7,824 nt of DNA from Leptolyngbyaceae cyanobacterium M65_K2018_010 (GTDB taxonomy: Bacteria > Cyanobacteriota > Cyanobacteriia > Phormidesmidales > Phormidesmidaceae): the NCBI GenBank assembly GCA_015295885.1, contig DVEE01000322.1, positions 1-7,824 of the forward strand, given 5' to 3'. The notes below the pieces were generated by a model that worked only from the letters and a program-made list of their open reading frames with translations, did no database searches and was not told the DNA's origin. Positions 6,124 to 7,824 of this stretch are shown one piece after another; within the stretch, counting starts at the first letter, position 1; every line of letters starts with the position of its first letter. Both the position numbers and the translations under genes were made by a program.

Positions 6124-6603
6124 CTAAGCGGGATCTTTGACTTCAATTTGGCCCACCATCCCGGCTTCTGCATGGCCTGGGATGGAGCAATGCAGCTCGT
6201 AAAGACCCGATTTTTGGGGAATAAAGACCCACTCGGCTACCGCTCCAGGTTTAAGCTCCAGCTCATGGATGGCCCCCTTAACTTCTACACCGCCGGCTTC
6301 CACCTTTTGGCTCCAGAGGGCGTCGGCAAAGTCTTTGGCTGTAAAGTAGTGCTTTTGTGGGCTGGGATTATCCAAAACCAACTGGTATCGTTGCCCGGCT
6401 TCAAAGACGAGATGATCCGGCTGAAACCGTAGATCCCCCGCCTTGGTGCCCAGGTGAATAGTCACTGTGATGGCCGGCAATTGAGTCGGTGCCGGCGCCG
6501 CCACCGCTGGAGATTCCCCCAGACCCAGTAAGGCCAGCAGCACCCCTGCCCCCAGACCCACAGCCCAGATCATCCAACCCCGTAAACCTTTGCGGTGTGC
6601 CAT
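6124..6603 (-). CDS. Exported cupredoxin-like type-1 copper protein
   Basis: The 159-residue precursor begins with a positively charged segment, a hydrophobic helix (about 10-28) and an Ala-rich cleavage site (AVA then AP, about residue 35), so the mature protein is periplasmic or thylakoid-lumenal; lack of cleavage would leave it membrane-anchored. The mature part is one cupredoxin domain with a complete type-1 copper set: His85 (SPQKHYFT) and the C-terminal loop HCSIPGHAEAGM supplying Cys139, His144 and Met149. Such proteins carry electrons or handle copper. The domain differs from plastocyanin: it lacks the plastocyanin hallmark sequences I would expect, and it has an extended insertion before the loop, so plastocyanin is unlikely. 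A strong AGGAGG ribosome site supports the start. It is divergent from a ChrR-type cupin, with a dyad between them. Its electron partner is unknown. Confidence 0.87.
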   Translation of the reverse strand: MAHRKGLRGWMIWAVGLGAGVLLALLGLGESPAVAAPAPTQLPAITVTIHLGTKAGDLRFQPDHLVFEAGQRYQLVLDNPSPQKHYFTAKDFADALWSQKVEAGGVEVKGAIHELELKPGAVAEWVFIPQKSGLYELHCSIPGHAEAGMVGQIEVKDPA

Positions 6604-6611
6604 TGGTTTTC

Positions 6612-6617
6612 CCTCCT
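6612..6617 (-). promoter_or_regulatory. Strong Shine-Dalgarno site of the cupredoxin gene
   Basis: On the minus strand this reads AGGAGG, ending 8 bp before the ATG at 6603. It is the best ribosome site in the window and fixes the start, which also gives a normal signal peptide. Confidence 0.8.
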
Positions 6618-6650
6618 CCCCAAAGCTCCCTTGCCCCTTAATCCCAATCG

Positions 6651-6672
6651 GACCAGGCTAAACTTTCTGGTC
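6651..6672. promoter_or_regulatory. Perfect 6-10-6 dyad, candidate operator between cupredoxin and cupin
   Basis: GACCAG (6651-6656) and CTGGTC (6667-6672) are perfect inverted repeats separated by 10 bp of AT-richer sequence. The right arm covers the position where the -35 of the cupin promoter would lie, so a bound dimeric regulator could affect both divergent genes. No regulator gene is adjacent, and the motif is not one I can assign to a known family. Confidence 0.45.
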
Positions 6673-6682
6673 AGAACAAGCC

Positions 6683-6691
6683 TGCTATAAC
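6683..6691 (+). promoter_or_regulatory. Extended -10 promoter of the cupin gene
   Basis: TGC-TATAAC is an extended -10 (TGn plus five of six consensus matches) at 6683-6691. The -35 position (about 6663-6668) is poor, as is allowed for extended -10 promoters. The transcript would begin near 6698, giving a leader of about 26 nt before the ATG at 6724. Confidence 0.5.
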
Positions 6692-6723
6692 CTACTGTAT
6701 CGCCTGCCGCCCTAGAGAGAATC

Positions 6724-7092
6724 ATGGTTCCTGCAAACTCCATCCCGATCCGGCTCGATAAGATTCAAATCGCTGCCAACCCGGACCAATTAGCCTGGCA
6801 GCCCTTTCGCCCAGGGGTTGATATTTACCCCCTCTATCAGGCTCCAGAAACTCAGCACCGGGTCGCGTTACTGCGCTATCAGCCCGGGGCAGAGATTCCT
6901 CGCCATGCCCATCCTGGGTTCGAGCAAATCCTGGTACTGTCAGGCTCCCAAGCAGACGATCACGGCCACTGCCGGGCGGGCACCCTAACCATCAACCCTC
7001 CCGGTAGCCACCATCAAGTGGCTAGCCCGGAGGGCTGCATTGTGCTGATTTGCTGGGAAAAACCCGTGGTCATGCCACCCGACGGAGCATGA
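6724..7092 (+). CDS. ChrR-like cupin domain protein
   Basis: This 122-residue cytosolic protein is a single cupin barrel of the ChrR type. The metal-binding set is visible: H61 and H63 (RHAHPG), E67 (FEQILVLSG) and H97 (PPGSHH, where the family pattern GSxH selects the second His). The segment WQPFRPGVDIYPLY (25-38) and RVALLRYQPGAEIPRH (46-61) are also typical. In ChrR itself this domain follows an N-terminal anti-sigma domain and responds to singlet oxygen. Here there is no such domain and no adjacent sigma gene, so it is a stand-alone cupin, perhaps a metal-dependent sensor or small enzyme. It has its own extended -10 promoter and only a weak purine stretch (GAGAGA) as ribosome site. It is divergent from the cupredoxin and ends 8 bp from a convergent small gene. 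Confidence 0.88.
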   Translation: MVPANSIPIRLDKIQIAANPDQLAWQPFRPGVDIYPLYQAPETQHRVALLRYQPGAEIPRHAHPGFEQILVLSGSQADDHGHCRAGTLTINPPGSHHQVASPEGCIVLICWEKPVVMPPDGA

Positions 7093-7100
7093 TTGCCCCC

Positions 7101-7307
7101 CTAGTAACTATCTTCGCTGCCTGCGGTGTGCAGTGCTAGGTCATGGTTGGCCTGGTTGAGTCGATCGGCAATCGCCTGGCGCAGGGGTAAGCTGACACTG
7201 GTATCGGCTAACACCTCCTGGGCTTCTTCCCGGTAGGTAGCGCTTTGCACCGTATCCACCTGCTCCAGTTGCCCAAGGTGTTCAAACACTTCTTTTGGGG
7301 TAGTCAT
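7101..7307 (-). CDS. Small uncharacterised protein, 68 residues
   Basis: I do not recognise this protein. It is probably soluble, acidic and mostly helical: MTTPKEVFEHLGQLEQVD, then YREEAQEVLAD and LPLRQAIADRLNQAN, with no membrane helix, Cys or signal peptide. Support for it being real comes from a well-placed ribosome site (AAGGA, 8 bp before the ATG), amphipathic helix composition, and a tight fit: its TAG lies 8 bp from the cupin stop without overlap. Its 5' side has 171 bp of non-coding sequence before the flavodiiron gene on the same strand. It could be read on from that gene or have its own promoter; I found no strong one. Confidence 0.65.
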   Translation of the reverse strand: MTTPKEVFEHLGQLEQVDTVQSATYREEAQEVLADTSVSLPLRQAIADRLNQANHDLALHTAGSEDSY

Positions 7308-7315
7308 GGATCTAT

Positions 7316-7320
7316 TCCTT
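7316..7320 (-). promoter_or_regulatory. Shine-Dalgarno site of the 68-residue gene
   Basis: On the minus strand this reads AAGGA, 8 bp before the ATG at 7307. It is one of the main reasons for accepting the small gene as real. Confidence 0.6.
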
Positions 7321-7419
7321 CGTCAATGTTGGTCACGGATCTAGACAAAACCGTGGCGTGAATCCCACGTCTGCACCCATTGTCCTGAAGTTATCGACTA
7401 ACCGCCCGGCTCTCCCTTG

Positions 7420-7442
7420 AACCTTTACGAGTTGACAAGGTT
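7420..7442. other. Inverted repeat in spacer after the flavodiiron gene
   Basis: AACCTT (7420-7425) and AAGGTT (7437-7442) flank 11 bp, and on the plus strand are followed by a T-rich run (7441-7454). This is terminator-like in the plus direction, though no plus-strand gene ends nearby except the cupin 330 bp away. A perfect TTGACA (7432-7437) overlaps the right arm but has no good -10 downstream. Its role is unclear. Confidence 0.3.
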
Positions 7443-7478
7443 TGTTGTGTTTTTCAATAAGACTTTGCAATCAGCGGT

Positions 7479-7824
7479 TTAGTAGTAATTGCCAACTTTG
7501 CGGTGGTGTACCGCCGTCAATCCGTCAGGATGGGAGACCTTGCCGTCCTGAACGGTGCAGTAAACAATCCAGTGATCGCTAACCTCCATGCGCCTAGCAA
7601 CCTCGCACTCTAGATAGGCCAGGGCATCGGCCAGAATCGGGGAGCCGTTGTGGGCGGGGCGAGTCCGAACTCCGGCAAAGCGATCGGCACCGGGGGCAAA
7701 TCGCTTGAGGAAATGCTTCATGAGAGGCAAATGTTTACCCTCTTCCAGGATGTTGAGTACAAACTGATCGCCCACCTGCATGAGCGATTCAATGGCCCGG
7801 TCCTTCGCCACTGCCACCGTAAAC
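7479..7824 (-). CDS. Flavodiiron protein, C-terminal flavin-reductase domain (5' truncated by window)
   Basis: The frame is open to the right edge, and FT-VAVAKDRAIESL continues upstream of the GTG at 7817, so that codon is internal. The 114 visible residues match the end of the flavin-reductase domain fused to cyanobacterial flavodiiron (Flv/diflavin) proteins: AVAKDRAIESLMQVGD, FVLNILEEG, LMKHFLKRFAPGADRF, NGSPILADALAYLEC, DHWIVYCTVQDG and the C-terminal LTAVHHRKVGNYY. Full-length proteins have a beta-lactamase-like diiron domain, a flavodoxin domain and this one. They reduce oxygen to water with NAD(P)H or ferredoxin electrons, protecting the photosystems (Flv1/Flv3 type) or acting as Flv2/Flv4. 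Which paralogue this is cannot be settled from the tail; Flv3-like is my impression only. The diiron ligands lie outside the window. Confidence 0.9.
   Translation of the reverse strand, partial: FTVAVAKDRAIESLMQVGDQFVLNILEEGKHLPLMKHFLKRFAPGADRFAGVRTRPAHNGSPILADALAYLECEVARRMEVSDHWIVYCTVQDGKVSHPDGLTAVHHRKVGNYY

Noticed and set aside
6067..6432. A 121-codon plus-strand frame opposite the cupredoxin gene
   Set aside because: It runs almost entirely antisense to a gene with intact copper ligands, signal peptide and ribosome site; its translation shows no recognisable pattern.
6724..7092. Cupin as an anti-sigma factor (ChrR)
   Set aside because: The protein has only the cupin domain; the N-terminal zinc-binding anti-sigma domain and an adjacent ECF sigma gene are missing.
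7432..7460. Plus-strand promoter from a perfect TTGACA at 7432-7437
   Set aside because: No acceptable -10 lies 16-19 bp downstream, and it would only read antisense into the flavodiiron gene.
1..7824. CRISPR array, tRNA or rRNA gene, insertion sequence, phage or defence genes
   Set aside because: I saw no regularly spaced repeats, no cloverleaf or conserved rRNA segments, no transposase-like frame with terminal repeats, and no defence-related domains; every large frame fits a chromosomal family.

Overview
The window looks like ordinary cyanobacterial chromosome. Three things point that way: seven copies of the palindrome GCGATCGC (HIP1-like) in 7.8 kb, a flavodiiron protein ending in a flavin-reductase domain, and a HemE tail and CBS-domain site-2 protease of the type common in cyanobacteria. 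The DNA is GC-rich with TAA/TAG/TGA stops. A filamentous or Leptolyngbya/Synechococcus-like GC-rich cyanobacterium is my inference; the species cannot be named from this.

Layout, left to right. The last 28 codons of hemE (uroporphyrinogen decarboxylase) run off the left edge. After a 323-bp spacer with weak hairpins, short repeats and a candidate promoter comes an M50 site-2-type protease with CBS domains, closed by a clear intrinsic terminator. Convergent to it is a two-gene minus-strand unit: a DinF-like MATE exporter whose stop overlaps the start of a RibD_C/dihydrofolate-reductase-like oxidoreductase. A LysR-type regulator is divergent from the MATE gene across 73 bp. Next is a strongly structured 177-bp convergent spacer.

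The right half has, on the minus strand, a membrane-anchored class III adenylate cyclase and, upstream of it, an exported type-1 copper (cupredoxin) protein. A ChrR-type cupin is divergent from the cupredoxin across a 120-bp promoter region holding a perfect 6-10-6 dyad. A 68-residue unknown protein then converges with the cupin, and the C-terminal flavin-reductase part of a flavodiiron protein runs off the right edge on the minus strand.

Functionally the window mixes housekeeping (heme synthesis), membrane proteolysis, drug/metabolite export under probable LysR control, cAMP signalling, and redox/photo-oxidative stress proteins (cupredoxin, cupin, flavodiiron). The LysR/MATE/reductase set and the cupredoxin/cupin pair are the only sets whose arrangement suggests shared regulation. 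I do not see a convincing new multi-gene system. The most worthwhile leads are the structured spacer at 4572-4704, the dyad at 6651-6672, the hairpin that traps the MATE start codon, and the cyclase's unassigned six-helix sensor domain.
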